Numbered from the stretch's first letter, positions 25,240 through 35,209 are shown. The stretch is DNA of 64,000 nt from Pseudomonadota bacterium (GCA_020161665.1 JAIUPA010000021.1:1-64000), one strand, 5' to 3'. Numbers and translations are program-made. Notes: a model not told the origin generated them from the letters alone.

Positions 25240-26055
25240 TCAGCCGAAGCGGCCCATGATATAGTCCTGGGTGCGCTGGTCATCCGGGTTTGTGAACATC
25301 TTGTCGGTGTCGTTTTCTTCCACGAGATAGCCCATGTGGAACATGGCCGTGCGCTGCGACACGCGGGCCGCCTGCTGCATGGAGTGGGTCACGATGACAA
25401 TGGTGAAGTTGGCGCGCAGTTCGTGGATCAGTTCCTCGACCTTGGCGGTTGCAATCGGGTCCAGTGCCGAGCAGGGCTCGTCCATCAGGATGACTTCCGG
25501 GCTGACGGCAACAGCGCGGGCGATGCAGAGACGCTGCTGCTGACCACCGGAAAGGCCGGTGCCCGGCTCCTGCAGGCGATCCTTCACCTCATTCCAGAGA
25601 CCGGCGCGCTGCAGCGAGCTTTCGACAATTTCATCGAATTCGGCGCGGGTGCGGGCCAGACCGTGAATGCGGGGACCGTAGGCGATATTTTCGTAGATCG
25701 ACTTCGGGAAGGGGTTCGGCTTCTGGAACACCATGCCGACGCGGGCGCGCAGTTCCACCACGTCGATGTTCGGATCATAGATATCATCCGTGTCGAGCAG
25801 GATCTTGCCGGTGACGCGGCAGCTGTCGATCGTGTCGTTCATGCGGTTCAGCGTGCGCAGGAAGGTCGACTTGCCGCAGCCCGAAGGGCCGATCAGCGCC
25901 GTAACCGTGTTTTCGCGGATGTTGAGGTTGACGTTATGGAGTGCCTGCTTCTCACCGTAGAAAACACAGACATCCGTGCCGCTCATCTTCAGGGCTGAAT
26001 TGGTCATTTTACGTTCCAGAACCTTTTCGACTGCCGTTTCGGTCAGCATATTCAT
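25240..26055 (-). CDS. pstB: Phosphate ABC transporter ATP-binding protein PstB
   Basis: A 271-residue ATPase: Walker [10 protein letters not shown] (about 56), Q-loop FQKPNPFP (about 110), signature LSGGQQQR (about 168), Walker [14 protein letters not shown] (about 188) and the H-loop VIVTHSM. It energises high-affinity phosphate import with PstA and PstC. The ATG at 26055 has AAAGGG 9 bases upstream; it begins 14 bases after the pstA stop. Confidence 0.96.
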   Translation of the reverse strand: MNMLTETAVEKVLERKMTNSALKMSGTDVCVFYGEKQALHNVNLNIRENTVTALIGPSGCGKSTFLRTLNRMNDTIDSCRVTGKILLDTDDIYDPNIDVVELRARVGMVFQKPNPFPKSIYENIAYGPRIHGLARTRAEFDEIVESSLQRAGLWNEVKDRLQEPGTGLSGGQQQRLCIARAVAVSPEVILMDEPCSALDPIATAKVEELIHELRANFTIVIVTHSMQQAARVSQRTAMFHMGYLVEENDTDKMFTNPDDQRTQDYIMGRFG

Positions 26056-26069
26056 TTTATTCGCCCTTT

Positions 26070-27389
26070 CTACCAGCGGCGCTCGAACCGGCGACGCAGA
26101 ATGACGGCACCGATATTCATGGCGAGCAGGAACAGAAGCAGGATGATGATCGCACCCGAGGTGCGTTCAACGAAGGCGCGCTCCGCCTCATTCGCCCACA
26201 TATAGATCTGCACAGGCAGAGCGGTGGAAGGCTGAAGCGGGGTTGCCGGGAAATCGGCCACGAAGGCGACCATGCCGATCAGAAGCAGCGGTGCCGTTTC
26301 GCCAAGCGCGTGGGCCAGGCCGATGATCGTGCCGGTCAGGATGCCGGGCATGGCGAGCGGCAGCACATGGTGGAAGATGGTCTGCATCTTCGAGGCGCCA
26401 AGGCCAAGGGCGGCGGCGCGGATCGACGGCGGCACGGCCTTGAGGGCAGCGCGGGTGGCGATGATGATCGTAGGCAAGGTCATCAGCGTCAGCACCAGAC
26501 CACCGACCAGCGAGGCCGAGCGCGGCAGGCCGGCGAAGTTGATGAACACGGCAAGACCGAGCAGACCATAAACGATGGACGGAACGGCGGCCAGATTGTT
26601 GATGTTCACCTCGATCAGGTCGGTCAGACGGTTCTTCGGGGCAAACTCTTCCAGATAGATCGACGCGGCCACCCCAATCGGCAGGGCCAGCGCCAGAACG
26701 ATCAGCATCATGAAGAAGGAACCGATGAGGGCGACGCCGACACCGGCGGCTTCCGGACGGCTCGATGCGCCGTTGACGAAAAGGCCCGTATTGAAGCGGC
26801 TGGCAAGTTCGCCCTTGGCGGCCAGCTGCTGGATCCAGCCCAGCTGACGGTCGGAGATCTTGCGATCACTTTCCGGCACGGACAGGTCGATATGCCCCTT
26901 ATAGGCGGCATCGACATTGCCTTCCGCCAGAACCTTGACGGGAACCGTCTTGCCGATGACCGAGGGGTCATTGACAACAATGTCACGAAGCTGGACGCGC
27001 ACGCTCGCCGAGATCATCGAATTGACCTCCTTGAGGGCGGCGCGATCTGCCGGATCAACGCCCAGTTCCTTAGCCAGCGCATCGCGGGCCAGAACCGGAT
27101 AATTGGCCGCCATCAGTACAGCGGGATTGGTCGCGCGGGTATTCTGCGGGTCGATCACCTTTTCGGTAAAGGTCACCGGCACGGTGATTTCGGTCTGCAG
27201 GAAGGCGGTGTAGCCCTTGGAAACCACGGACCACAGCAGCAGAAGCAGGAAGATCACACCGAAGCTGATCGCCAGAATGCCATAGAGACGGAAGCGGCGT
27301 TCGGCGGCGTAGCGGCGCTTGATGCCGATCTCGCGGCGCGGTGGTGCGGCGGTCAACACCATCGGGTCGGCAGAGGTGATGTCGGTCAT
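26070..27389 (-). CDS. pstA: Phosphate ABC transporter permease PstA
   Basis: A 439-residue permease, longer than E. coli PstA (296) because of a ~150-residue extracytoplasmic insert between the first helix (about 37-60) and the transport domain, as is usual in rhizobia. The C-terminal part carries the EAA-type loop [22 protein letters not shown]. The ATG at 27389 overlaps the pstC stop by one base (TAATG), indicating translational coupling. The open frame reaches 27446, but this part lies inside pstC. Confidence 0.94.
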   Translation of the reverse strand: MTDITSADPMVLTAAPPRREIGIKRRYAAERRFRLYGILAISFGVIFLLLLLWSVVSKGYTAFLQTEITVPVTFTEKVIDPQNTRATNPAVLMAANYPVLARDALAKELGVDPADRAALKEVNSMISASVRVQLRDIVVNDPSVIGKTVPVKVLAEGNVDAAYKGHIDLSVPESDRKISDRQLGWIQQLAAKGELASRFNTGLFVNGASSRPEAAGVGVALIGSFFMMLIVLALALPIGVAASIYLEEFAPKNRLTDLIEVNINNLAAVPSIVYGLLGLAVFINFAGLPRSASLVGGLVLTLMTLPTIIIATRAALKAVPPSIRAAALGLGASKMQTIFHHVLPLAMPGILTGTIIGLAHALGETAPLLLIGMVAFVADFPATPLQPSTALPVQIYMWANEAERAFVERTSGAIIILLLFLLAMNIGAVILRRRFERRW

Positions 27390-28873
27390 TATTCGTACTG
27401 CTCCCGATATTTGCGAACGATGTAGAGCGCGTAGATGTTGAGGCACAGCGTCAGCGCGAAGAGCGTGATGCCGAGCGCGAAGGCGACCAGCGTCTGCGGC
27501 GAGGTAAACTCAAGGTCGCCGGTCAGCTGATTGACGATCTTCACCGTCACCGTGGTCATCGGTTCGAAGGGGTTCAACTGCATGCGGGCAGCAACGCCAG
27601 CAGCGAGAACCACGATCATGGTTTCACCCACAGCGCGCGAGGCGGTCATCAAAAGCGCGCCGACGATGCCGGGCAGAGCGGCCGGCAGGATCACGCGCTT
27701 GACGGTTTCCGAACGCGTGGCCCCGAGCCCCAGCGAACCATCGCGAAGGGCGCGCGGCACGGCGGTGATGATGTCATCCGACAGCGAGGATACGTAAGGG
27801 ATCAGCATGATGCCCATGACGAAGCCTGCGGTGATGACCGACTGGGCCTGGATGAAGTTGGCATAGTCGCCCGTCACCAGACCGCTGATCTGGGCCGAGA
27901 TATCGCGCAGGAACGGGCCAACCGTGGTCAGGGCGAAGAAGCCGTAGACGATGGTCGGGATACCGGCGAGGATTTCAAGGAGAGGCTTGGCGAAGGCGCG
28001 CACGCGCGGCGAGGCATATTCCGCCATGTAAATGGCCGAGAAGAGGCCAATCGGCACGGCAAAAAGCATGGCAACGAAGCCGATATAAAGTGTCCCTGCC
28101 AGCAGAGGGATCAGGCCGAACTGACCTTCGGAGCCACCGGAACCGGCTGCGGCAAAGCGCGGGTCCCAGACCGTTCCGAAGAAGAATTCATGGGCCGGAA
28201 CCATGCTGAAGAAGTGGGTTGCTTCGCCCAGCATCGAGGCAACGATACCAATCGTCGTGAGGATGGCGATGGACGAGGCACCGAGCAGCGCACCGAGCAC
28301 AACGCGTTCGACACGGTTGCGGGCGCGAAGCTTCGGCTGGATGGCGCGCAGGGCATAGACAAGGCCGCCAAGGGCCGCGAGGACCGCAGCACCCGTCATC
28401 AGCCAGTTGCTGCGATCCGTCAGGCGATTCAGCTCGTCGGCAGCGGGCAGCATATAGGGCTTGGGATCACCGGCCAGCGGCACACCCTTGGCCGACAGCA
28501 GCGTGCGCACGGTGGCGGCATCACCGGCCAGCGTTTCAGCATCGGCCGGGCTCAGCAGCTTCATGCCGCGGGCAATGGAGGTGATCATTCCGAATTCGAG
28601 GTTCTGCTCGGCCTGCGGGGCGGCCAGCACTTCAGCGGGGAAGGAACCGCGCACCGAGGACTGGATGACCGAGGGGGCCGTGATCGACCAGAATGCCAGC
28701 AGAAGCAGGGCAGGCAACGTTGCCCAGATGGCGACAAAGCCACCGTAGTAAACCGGACGGGAATGCAGGTTCGAAAGCTTGGGACCGGCAAGGGCATTGG
28801 CGCGCAGGCGCCCCAGAAGAAAGGCCACGATGCCGATGGCAAGAACGCAAAGAAGAACGACGGATCCGCTCAT
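27389..28873 (-). CDS. pstC: Phosphate ABC transporter permease PstC
   Basis: A 494-residue permease, the long alphaproteobacterial form with an N-terminal extension holding two helices and a ~100-residue periplasmic part before the six-helix transport domain (from about 190). The EAA-like loop ALRDGSLGLGATRSETVKRV is visible. The ATG at 28873 is preceded by AAAGGA. It is 196 bases after pstS, and that gap holds a repeat copy and a strong hairpin. Confidence 0.94.
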   Translation of the reverse strand: MSGSVVLLCVLAIGIVAFLLGRLRANALAGPKLSNLHSRPVYYGGFVAIWATLPALLLLAFWSITAPSVIQSSVRGSFPAEVLAAPQAEQNLEFGMITSIARGMKLLSPADAETLAGDAATVRTLLSAKGVPLAGDPKPYMLPAADELNRLTDRSNWLMTGAAVLAALGGLVYALRAIQPKLRARNRVERVVLGALLGASSIAILTTIGIVASMLGEATHFFSMVPAHEFFFGTVWDPRFAAAGSGGSEGQFGLIPLLAGTLYIGFVAMLFAVPIGLFSAIYMAEYASPRVRAFAKPLLEILAGIPTIVYGFFALTTVGPFLRDISAQISGLVTGDYANFIQAQSVITAGFVMGIMLIPYVSSLSDDIITAVPRALRDGSLGLGATRSETVKRVILPAALPGIVGALLMTASRAVGETMIVVLAAGVAARMQLNPFEPMTTVTVKIVNQLTGDLEFTSPQTLVAFALGITLFALTLCLNIYALYIVRKYREQYE

Positions 28874-28926
28874 TGGGTATTCCTTTGCCGCCTGCATCGG
28901 CAGCCTTGGAGTAGGGGCAAAACCCG

Positions 28927-29030
28927 AGAGCATCTTCAGCGAAACGGAATCGCCAAGAGCGCTCTATGCTTTTGGTTTCAGCATTCCCGGGCGCAAAACC
29001 GCTACGCACTTTTGCTGGAAATGCTGATGT
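28927..29030. repeat. Dispersed extragenic repeat, copy C
   Basis: Contains GAGAGCATCTTCAGCGAAAC, a central GAGCGCTCT palindrome, and CGCAAAACCGCTACGCACTTTTGCTGGAAATGCTG. The 3' part matches copy D and, more loosely, copies A and B. It lies inside the pst operon, between pstC and pstS. Confidence 0.6.
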
Positions 29031-29032
29031 GA

Positions 29033-29056
29033 AGCGCGGCAGTTTCCTGCCGCGCT
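29033..29056 (-). promoter_or_regulatory. pstS-pstC intercistronic hairpin
   Basis: AGCGCGGCAG and CTGCCGCGCT form a 10-bp perfect stem with, on the minus strand, a GAAA tetraloop. It starts 14 bases after the pstS stop and has no T run. This is the layout expected of an RNA stabiliser that leaves pstS mRNA in excess over the permease mRNA. Confidence 0.65.
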
Positions 29057-29069
29057 CCGTTTCATGCCA

Positions 29070-30104
29070 TTAGAGGGTCTTGCCAGCGGCGAAGTCGGTG
29101 CGAGCCTTTTCGCGCTCAGCATCCGGAGCCGGAACCAGACCGTATTCAGCCAGCGGGGAATCCGGGCCAACCATGGCGTCGCCAAGGAAGAACTCGACAT
29201 ATTCCTTCAGACCCGGGATGACGCCGAGGTGAGCCTTCTTGACGTAGAAGAACAGCGGACGCGAGACCGGGTATTCGCCCTTGGCAATGCTTTCGACCGT
29301 CGGGACAACGCCGCTGACGGTGGCAACCTTCAGCTTGTCAGCATTGTTTTCGTAGAAGGACAGGCCGAACACGCCGACGCCGTTCTTGTTGGCGGCGATG
29401 CGGGCGAGCGTTTCGGTGTAGTCGCCGTCGATGTCGACAGCAACGCCATCCTTACGGACAGCCACGCAAGCCTTGGCAGCAGCCTTTTCGTCGGTGATCA
29501 GCTTCTTGATTTCGTCAGCAGCGCCGGTGTCCTTGCAGCCGTGAGCGAGAAGCTTTTCTTCGAACACTTCGCGCGTACCGTGCTTTTCGCCCGGGATGTA
29601 AGCAGCAATGTCGATGTTCGGGAGCTTCGGGTTGACGTCCGACCACTTCTTGTTCGGGTTAGCAACCAGCTTGCCGTCGATGACGAGCTGGGCAGCCAGT
29701 GCCTTGTAAACGTCAGCCGGAACGAAGTTGATGTCGGCAATGCCCTTGTCGGTCGCGAAGACGATACCGTCATAACCGATGCGGACTTCCTGGATTTCCG
29801 TCACGCCGGCAGCCTTGCAGGCTTCCACTTCGCTGCTCTTGATCGGGCGCGAGGCGTTGGCAATGTCGATGGTTTCCGGGCCGACGCCCTTGCAGAATTC
29901 CTTCAGGCCAGCAGAAGAGCCGCCGGACTCAACGATCGGCGACTTGAAGTTCGGGAAGGTTTCACCGAAGGATTCAGCAACGATCTTGGCATAGGGCAGA
30001 ACCGTGGAGGAACCGGCGATCTGCACCTGGTCGCGGGCAGCAGCGGCACCGGCGAAGGCAACAGAAGCCACCAGAGCAGCGGCGGACAATTTCAGAAGGG
30101 TCAT
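29070..30104 (-). CDS. pstS: Periplasmic phosphate-binding protein PstS
   Basis: A 344-residue type II solute-binding protein with a Sec signal (LLKLSAAALVASVAFAGAAAA, cleaved near residue 22). Phosphate-contact patterns appear: AGSSTVLPY (about 32), SGGSSAG (about 60) and GTREVFEE (about 178). The second ATG (30104) is chosen because GGAG lies 6 bases upstream; the first ATG at 30110 abuts the GGAG. It is second in the module after phoR, and a Pho box 215 bases upstream suggests its own promoter. Confidence 0.94.
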   Translation of the reverse strand: MTLLKLSAAALVASVAFAGAAAARDQVQIAGSSTVLPYAKIVAESFGETFPNFKSPIVESGGSSAGLKEFCKGVGPETIDIANASRPIKSSEVEACKAAGVTEIQEVRIGYDGIVFATDKGIADINFVPADVYKALAAQLVIDGKLVANPNKKWSDVNPKLPNIDIAAYIPGEKHGTREVFEEKLLAHGCKDTGAADEIKKLITDEKAAAKACVAVRKDGVAVDIDGDYTETLARIAANKNGVGVFGLSFYENNADKLKVATVSGVVPTVESIAKGEYPVSRPLFFYVKKAHLGVIPGLKEYVEFFLGDAMVGPDSPLAEYGLVPAPDAEREKARTDFAAGKTL

Positions 30105-30318
30105 GAACATCTCCCGTCAGGGCTGGCGCAGGTTTCCGAGGCCCCTGCCCCAGTTCCACTTGCGCGGTTTCAATCCGTCAATCCCAAGGTCCGACACACG
30201 TCTTCAACGCACCGGGCCATCAGGCTTTCGCGAAACCTGTCGGTGCTGTTCCTCAGCGCCTTCGGTTCTCGCTGACGGGCTTGTAGCGCTCCTTGCCCCT
30301 CTCTTTTATGTCAGTTCA

Positions 30319-30336
30319 ATGAAACATTTGTGACAT
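30319..30336 (-). promoter_or_regulatory. Pho box upstream of pstS
   Basis: On the minus strand ATGTCAC-AAAT-GTTTCAT fits the PhoB direct repeat CTGTCAT-N4-CTGTCAT (6 of 7, then 5 of 7). A -10-like CATAAA follows about 10 bases downstream. The rest of the phoR-pstS gap shows nothing further. Confidence 0.65.
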
Positions 30337-30398
30337 ATTATGTGTTTGATTTTTATGGACTTTAAAATCCGACCATCGCCGTAAATAACGGTTTCATG

Positions 30399-31748
30399 TC
30401 AAAAACGAACGGTAAAGGTCGATCCTTCGCCCTCTTTGGAGCGGACAACGAGGCGCGCACGGTGGCGCGTGAGGATGTGCTTGACGATGGCAAGGCCGAG
30501 TCCGGTGCCTTTCTTGGAGCGGCTGGCCTCGACATTGACGCGATAAAAGCGCTCGGTGAGGCGCGGCACATGCTCGGCGGGAATGCCCGGACCGTGATCG
30601 GTAATCGCAACCTCCACCGGACGACCTGAAGCCGCGCGGATACTGACCTCAACCGTCTTGCCGTCCTGTCCATATTTGCAGGCGTTTTCCATCAGGTTTT
30701 CGAACACCTGCACCAGCTCATCCGGGTCGCCCGTCACTTCCACCTTGCCTTTGGGCGCCTCCAGCCGGATTTCGACGCCCAGATCATCGGCGAGCGGAAG
30801 GAGCGAATCCCGGACCCCGCCAATCAGCGGCACGAGATCAACGATGCGGTCCGGTGCGATATGCGACTTCACCTCCAGCCGCGACAGCGACAGGAGATCA
30901 TCGACCAACCGGCTCATGCGATTGACCTGATCGAACATGATGCCGAGAAAGCGTTCGCGCGCCTTGGTGTCTTCCCGGGCCGGGCCTTGCAGGGTTTCGA
31001 TGAAGCCGCGCATGGAGGCCAGCGGCGTGCGCAGTTCGTGGCTGGCGTTGGCCACGAAATCGGAGCGCATGCGGTCGATGCGGCGTAGCTCGGAAATATC
31101 ACGGAAAGACAGCACATAGCGCGGGCCGGACGCCTCGGACTTCAGCGACAGCGGCGCAATGCGCACCAGATAGACGGTTTCCGAAGGCGTGCGTTCGGAG
31201 TGTTCGATCTGGTTCGGCTCGCCGGTCGCCATGGTTTCGCGCACCATGTCGAGAATTCCGGGTGAACGCAGGCGCGCTGTGATGTGGACGCCGGGCGGCA
31301 GGGTGCCGAAGGCGCGTTCGGCAGCACGGTTCTGGAAAATCACGGACCCGTCTGCCGCCAGCAGGAAGATCGGCGCTTCCAAAGCTGCGGGAACGGCGGC
31401 CACCGCGTCGAGAAGATCGATGGATGGTGTTTCCGGTGGCAGAATATCCACGACCGGACTTTCGGCAACCACCTCCGCCACGGGCCTGGCGCGCAGCAGA
31501 AGACCTGCGACCGGCAGCACGAAGACGATCACGGCCGCCCAGGCCGGGGCACCGGCGAAAAACGCCACCACGGCGGCAAGCGCAGCAGCAAGAAGAACGC
31601 CCCCTGTTTCGCGCGCGATGCGATGCACCCGACCCGTTCCGTTCGATTGCCCGTTCACGCCATCAGCCCCCGTTTCCGCCACAAGCGGTTCCCCAGCCTC
31701 GTCCCGCCTTCGCGTACGAAGGGGCAAGACCGGCAAGGCAGTCCGCAA
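30399..31748 (-). CDS. phoR: Phosphate regulon sensor histidine kinase PhoR
   Basis: A 449-residue inner-membrane kinase. Two adjacent hydrophobic helices (about 47-88) are followed by a PAS domain (about 110-215), then HisKA with the H-box ASHELRTPL, and the ATPase domain with N-box [12 protein letters not shown]1 DHGPGIP and G2 [12 protein letters not shown]. It phosphorylates PhoB at low phosphate. It leads the phoR-pstSCAB-phoU-phoB array and is divergent from ppk2. The start is not certain; a shorter start within the first 30 residues is possible. Confidence 0.92.
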   Translation of the reverse strand: MRTALPVLPLRTRRRDEAGEPLVAETGADGVNGQSNGTGRVHRIARETGGVLLAAALAAVVAFFAGAPAWAAVIVFVLPVAGLLLRARPVAEVVAESPVVDILPPETPSIDLLDAVAAVPAALEAPIFLLAADGSVIFQNRAAERAFGTLPPGVHITARLRSPGILDMVRETMATGEPNQIEHSERTPSETVYLVRIAPLSLKSEASGPRYVLSFRDISELRRIDRMRSDFVANASHELRTPLASMRGFIETLQGPAREDTKARERFLGIMFDQVNRMSRLVDDLLSLSRLEVKSHIAPDRIVDLVPLIGGVRDSLLPLADDLGVEIRLEAPKGKVEVTGDPDELVQVFENLMENACKYGQDGKTVEVSIRAASGRPVEVAITDHGPGIPAEHVPRLTERFYRVNVEASRSKKGTGLGLAIVKHILTRHRARLVVRSKEGEGSTFTVRF

Positions 31749-31854
31749 CGGAACTCTGCTCCGTTGCCGCCGTCTATCATCCGTTCATAACAGAAATACA
31801 AACCGCCGCCAGCGCAACGGCTTGCCGCAGGGCCTTCACCCGTTGGCAAAAACA

Positions 31855-31860
31855 TATAAT
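31855..31860 (+). promoter_or_regulatory. Consensus -10 box before ppk2
   Basis: TATAAT lies 34 bases before the ppk2 ATG. No good -35 hexamer is seen at 16-18 bases, which would fit activator-dependent initiation. On the minus strand CTGTTAT (31790-31796) is a half Pho box only. Confidence 0.4.
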
Positions 31861-31894
31861 CTGCCTGCAACAACCATACGTCAGGAGGACTTCC

Positions 31895-32782
31895 ATGTTG
31901 AACCCCAAAGGTACCCGTATTGCCCAGATCGAATTGAACGGGCAGGTGCGGATGTTTGACGTGGATGATCCGGTTCTGCCGTCGTGGATCGAGGACGCGG
32001 CCTTTTCGTCGGGTGACTTTCCCGAAAAGAAAAAGATGAAGGAAGAGGATTATATCGAGACCCTGACCAAGCTGCAGATGGAGCTAGTCAAGGTACAGTT
32101 CTGGCAGCAGGCCAGTGGTGAGCGCGTGATGGTGGTTTTCGAAGGTCGAGATGCCGCGGGCAAGGGCGGCGCGATCTCCGCGACCAGCGCCTATATGAAT
32201 CCCCGTTCGGCCCGCGTGGTGGCGCTGACCAAGCCCACCGAGACGGAGCGCGGCCAGTGGTATTTCCAGCGCTACATCTCGCATTTCCCGACGGCGGGCG
32301 AGTTCGTGCTATTTGACCGTTCCTGGTATAACCGCGCCGGTGTTGAGCCGGTCATGGGGTTCTGCTCCAAGGACCAGTATGAGCAGTTTCTCGAGCAGGT
32401 TCCGCGCTTTGAGAAGATGATCGAGCGCGAAGGCATCCACCTTTTCAAGGTCTGGCTCGATATTGGCCGCGAAATGCAGTTGAAGCGCTTCCATGACCGG
32501 CGTCATGACCCGCTCAAGGTGTGGAAGCTTTCCGACATGGATATCGCCGCCCTGCCGCGCTGGGACGACTATACCGAGAAGCGCAACCGGATGCTGAAGG
32601 AAACCCATACCGACAACGCGCCGTGGACCGTGGTCAAGGCCAACGACAAGCGCCGCGCCCGCATCAACGTCATTCGCCACATTCTTCTCAGCCTCAACTA
32701 TGAGGGCAAGGACAAGGACGCCATCGGCGAAATCGATAATGACATTCTCGGCTTCGGTCCCGACTTCCTGAAAAAGAAGTGA
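31895..32782 (+). CDS. ppk2: Polyphosphate kinase 2
   Basis: A 295-residue cytosolic enzyme of the one-domain PPK2 family. Walker A is [10 protein letters not shown] (83-92), the Walker B region is [13 protein letters not shown] (about 143), and the lid module with [15 protein letters not shown] follows. It transfers phosphate between polyphosphate and nucleoside diphosphates. The ATG at 31895 has GGAGG 7 bases upstream. Its place next to the Pho regulon regulators fits a role in phosphate storage. Confidence 0.94.
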   Translation: MLNPKGTRIAQIELNGQVRMFDVDDPVLPSWIEDAAFSSGDFPEKKKMKEEDYIETLTKLQMELVKVQFWQQASGERVMVVFEGRDAAGKGGAISATSAYMNPRSARVVALTKPTETERGQWYFQRYISHFPTAGEFVLFDRSWYNRAGVEPVMGFCSKDQYEQFLEQVPRFEKMIEREGIHLFKVWLDIGREMQLKRFHDRRHDPLKVWKLSDMDIAALPRWDDYTEKRNRMLKETHTDNAPWTVVKANDKRRARINVIRHILLSLNYEGKDKDAIGEIDNDILGFGPDFLKKK

Positions 32783-32790
32783 GAGACGCG

Positions 32791-32815
32791 CCGCTCTAGG
32801 GTCGACCCTAGGCGG
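32791..32815. terminator. Palindromic hairpin between convergent genes
   Basis: CCGC-CTAGGG-TCGA-CCCTAG-GCGG is nearly fully self-complementary. It lies between the ppk2 stop and the stop of the convergent hypothetical gene. No T run, so any termination is weak or Rho-assisted. Confidence 0.5.
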
Positions 32816-32816
32816 C

Positions 32817-33965
32817 TCAGCTTCCCGGCAGGATGCGCACCGAGAACAGGTCGACCTTGCTGTCCGATCCGCCAAGCCCCGTGTTGAGGATCAACGCACC
32901 GGGTGCGGAGGGGGTGAGCCCACGCGGCAACTCGACCGTGAACAGGGCATCAAACTTTTCCTGATTGGCCGTGAAGCGGTGGCGATCACAATTGCCAAGG
33001 CTGCCGAACTGGCATTGCACGGAGACTTCCGCCGCATTGGCCGTGGCCGATTGCATGGTCAGCGCAATCGTCGATGACTTGCCCGCCATAGCGCGCAGAA
33101 CATCAACCGGCAGGGCGATGCGCACATCGCCATCGCTGCCCGAACGGCTGGAAACAATGCGAAGCGCCGGGCCGCTGGAGGCATTGACCGCCTCGATCTT
33201 GGCCGCAGCCCCCACCTTCAGCTTCGGCGCATCGCCGGGGGTGAAGATTTCCGTCCAATCCCCGGAGAACCCGCCCTGCGGATCAAACCCTTCCGTGCCA
33301 TCCTTGCGGCCGGCAAAATCCTCTTCCACCACCTTCGGCGGCGGATTAGGAACGCTGGTGTCACGCTCCGCCTCGCTCATCAGCGCGCCGGAATCATAGA
33401 TCCAGACCGCCGTGGCCACAGCGCAGAAAAACAGCGTCGCGAAAATGAAAAGGCGCGCGTAAAAGCCACGCTTGCGCGGCTGGGCCACCCGCGATGCCTC
33501 ATGCTCGACGGCCTCATCAAGGCCGGAACCATCATGGCTGTGTTCGCCATGGGCATGAACTGGCGCCGCGACGAAACTGTCTTCGCGCGCAGCCCGCAAG
33601 CCACCATCATCCACCGGCTCGCCAGCCTCGGTCGGGCCGGTCTGGGCCGGGCTGTCAAAGCCCGGTTCGCGGCGTCCATGCCCGTCATGGTCGCGCATCG
33701 GCGGAGCCACTTCGGCAAAGCCCGGCTCTTCGCGCTGCTGCGGCACCGGGCGCGTGGCCTTCTGCTCTTCGATTTCGATGCTGGTGATCAAGAGTTCAAG
33801 GCGGCGACGCTGCTGGGCCACGCGCGTCGGATCATCCACGCCCTGCTTGCGCAGACCCGCCTCCAAGGCCTGGCGAGCGGATTGATAAATGCGCGCTCGC
33901 ACCTCCGGATTGGTCCGGTCGGAGCGCTCCAATGCGTTCCTGATCGCAGCTTCAAATCCGTTCAC
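32817..33965 (-). CDS. Conserved hypothetical single-span membrane protein
   Basis: A 382-residue protein I cannot name. It starts at a GTG with AAGGA upstream. The N-terminal ~60 residues are helical and charged (FEAAIRNALERSD...IYQSARQALEAGL), followed by a disordered Pro/Glu/His-rich linker (about 70-160), one membrane helix (about 170-192, FIFATLFFCAVATAVWIYD) and a ~190-residue periplasmic beta-rich domain. The topology resembles other rhizobial envelope proteins of unknown role. It is a single gene. Confidence 0.7.
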   Translation of the reverse strand: MNGFEAAIRNALERSDRTNPEVRARIYQSARQALEAGLRKQGVDDPTRVAQQRRRLELLITSIEIEEQKATRPVPQQREEPGFAEVAPPMRDHDGHGRREPGFDSPAQTGPTEAGEPVDDGGLRAAREDSFVAAPVHAHGEHSHDGSGLDEAVEHEASRVAQPRKRGFYARLFIFATLFFCAVATAVWIYDSGALMSEAERDTSVPNPPPKVVEEDFAGRKDGTEGFDPQGGFSGDWTEIFTPGDAPKLKVGAAAKIEAVNASSGPALRIVSSRSGSDGDVRIALPVDVLRAMAGKSSTIALTMQSATANAAEVSVQCQFGSLGNCDRHRFTANQEKFDALFTVELPRGLTPSAPGALILNTGLGGSDSKVDLFSVRILPGS

Positions 33966-34210
33966 GCGTCGTCCTTCTCAAAAACTCATGCGCATCAGGG
34001 GGCAAAGCCAACTTCCCAGCACGCTATAGAGATTCAGGTAACGGCTCCATCACCAATTCGCAAGTCCGAGATATTCGGCACGCATTGTGTGGTTCATAAT
34101 TCGTGTTGTTTCGCCCGAAACCGGCCACCATTTCGGGGCTTTCATGGGATTTTTGTGCTTTCGCCAATTCCCCTTGATAGGCTCTGGCCTTCGATGAAAG
34201 GTGCTGCTAC

Positions 34211-34238
34211 ATATTGACGTTATCGTAAACGTCAATAT
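34211..34238. promoter_or_regulatory. Perfect 11-bp inverted repeat before the flavin oxidoreductase gene
   Basis: ATATTGACGTT and AACGTCAATAT flank ATCGTA. It ends 1 base before the ribosome-binding site GGGAGGAG. It has the size and symmetry of a MerR- or TetR-type operator; the similarity to LiuR-like MerR sites is only general. No regulator gene is adjacent. Confidence 0.7.
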
Positions 34239-34249
34239 CGGGAGGAGAT

Positions 34250-35209
34250 ATGGCGCTTCCGGCCATTTTGAAGGAAAACCTGCGGCTGCCGGTCATCGGC
34301 TCGCCGCTCTTTATCATTTCGCATCCGACGCTCACGCTGGCGCAGTGTAAGGCGGGCATCATCGGCGCGTTTCCGGCGCTCAATGCCCGCCCGGAAAGCC
34401 AGCTTGACGAATGGCTGGCGCAACTGACCGAAGAACTTGCCGCACATGATGCGGCCAACCCGACGCGCAAGGCGGCACCCTTTGCCGTCAACCAGATCGT
34501 TCACACATCCAACAAACGGCTGGAGCATGATCTTTCGCTCTGCGTGAAATACAAGGTGCCGATTGTCATTTCGTCGCTCGGGGCGGTGCCGGAGGTCAAT
34601 GCCGCGATCCATTCCTATGGCGGCATCGTGCTGCACGACATTATCAACGACCGTCATGCCCGCTCGGCCATCCGCAAGGGGGCTGACGGGCTGATTGCGG
34701 TGGCGGCGGGAGCCGGCGGCCATGCGGGCACGATTTCGCCCTTCCCGCTTATTCAGGAAATCCGCGAATGGTTCGATGGGCCTCTGCTGCTTGCGGGCGC
34801 CATCGCGACGGGCGGCGGCATTCTCGCTGCGCAGGCCATGGGAGCCGACATGGCCTATATGGGCTCGCTGTTCATTGCCAGTGAGGAGGCGCGCGCCAGT
34901 GAGGCCTACAAGCAGGCGATTGTCGATGGAAGCTCGAAGGACATCGTTTACTCCAACTACTTCACCGGGGTTCACGGCAATTATCTGCGCCCGTCGATCA
35001 GTGCGGCGGGGCTTGACCCGAACCATTTGCCAGAGGCGGACCCCTCCAAGATGGATTTCGACAAGGCGAGTGATGGGGCCAAGGCCTGGCGCGATATCTG
35101 GGGTGCGGGACAGGGGATCGGCGCCGTGAAGGCGGTGGAACCGGCTGCCGCCATCGTGGACCGGCTGGAGCGGGAGTATCAGGCGACACGGGCACGGCTT
35201 CTCGGCTAA
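34250..35209 (+). CDS. NAD(P)H-dependent flavin oxidoreductase / nitronate monooxygenase family
   Basis: A 319-residue TIM-barrel FMN protein of the 2-nitropropane dioxygenase family. Visible: PVIGSPLFIISHP (about 12), AAGAGGHAGT with the conserved His region (about 151-160), and the FMN phosphate site ATGGGILAAQAMGADMAYMGSLF (about 185-206). The actual substrate (nitronate or enoyl type) cannot be settled from sequence. The start at 34250 follows GGGAGGAG. A perfect inverted repeat lies right before the ribosome-binding site and is likely its operator. Confidence 0.88.
   Translation: MALPAILKENLRLPVIGSPLFIISHPTLTLAQCKAGIIGAFPALNARPESQLDEWLAQLTEELAAHDAANPTRKAAPFAVNQIVHTSNKRLEHDLSLCVKYKVPIVISSLGAVPEVNAAIHSYGGIVLHDIINDRHARSAIRKGADGLIAVAAGAGGHAGTISPFPLIQEIREWFDGPLLLAGAIATGGGILAAQAMGADMAYMGSLFIASEEARASEAYKQAIVDGSSKDIVYSNYFTGVHGNYLRPSISAAGLDPNHLPEADPSKMDFDKASDGAKAWRDIWGAGQGIGAVKAVEPAAAIVDRLEREYQATRARLLG

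Noticed and set aside
31790..31807. Second Pho box between phoR and ppk2
   Set aside because: CTGTTAT matches one half-site, but the partner at the required spacing (GGATGAT) matches poorly.
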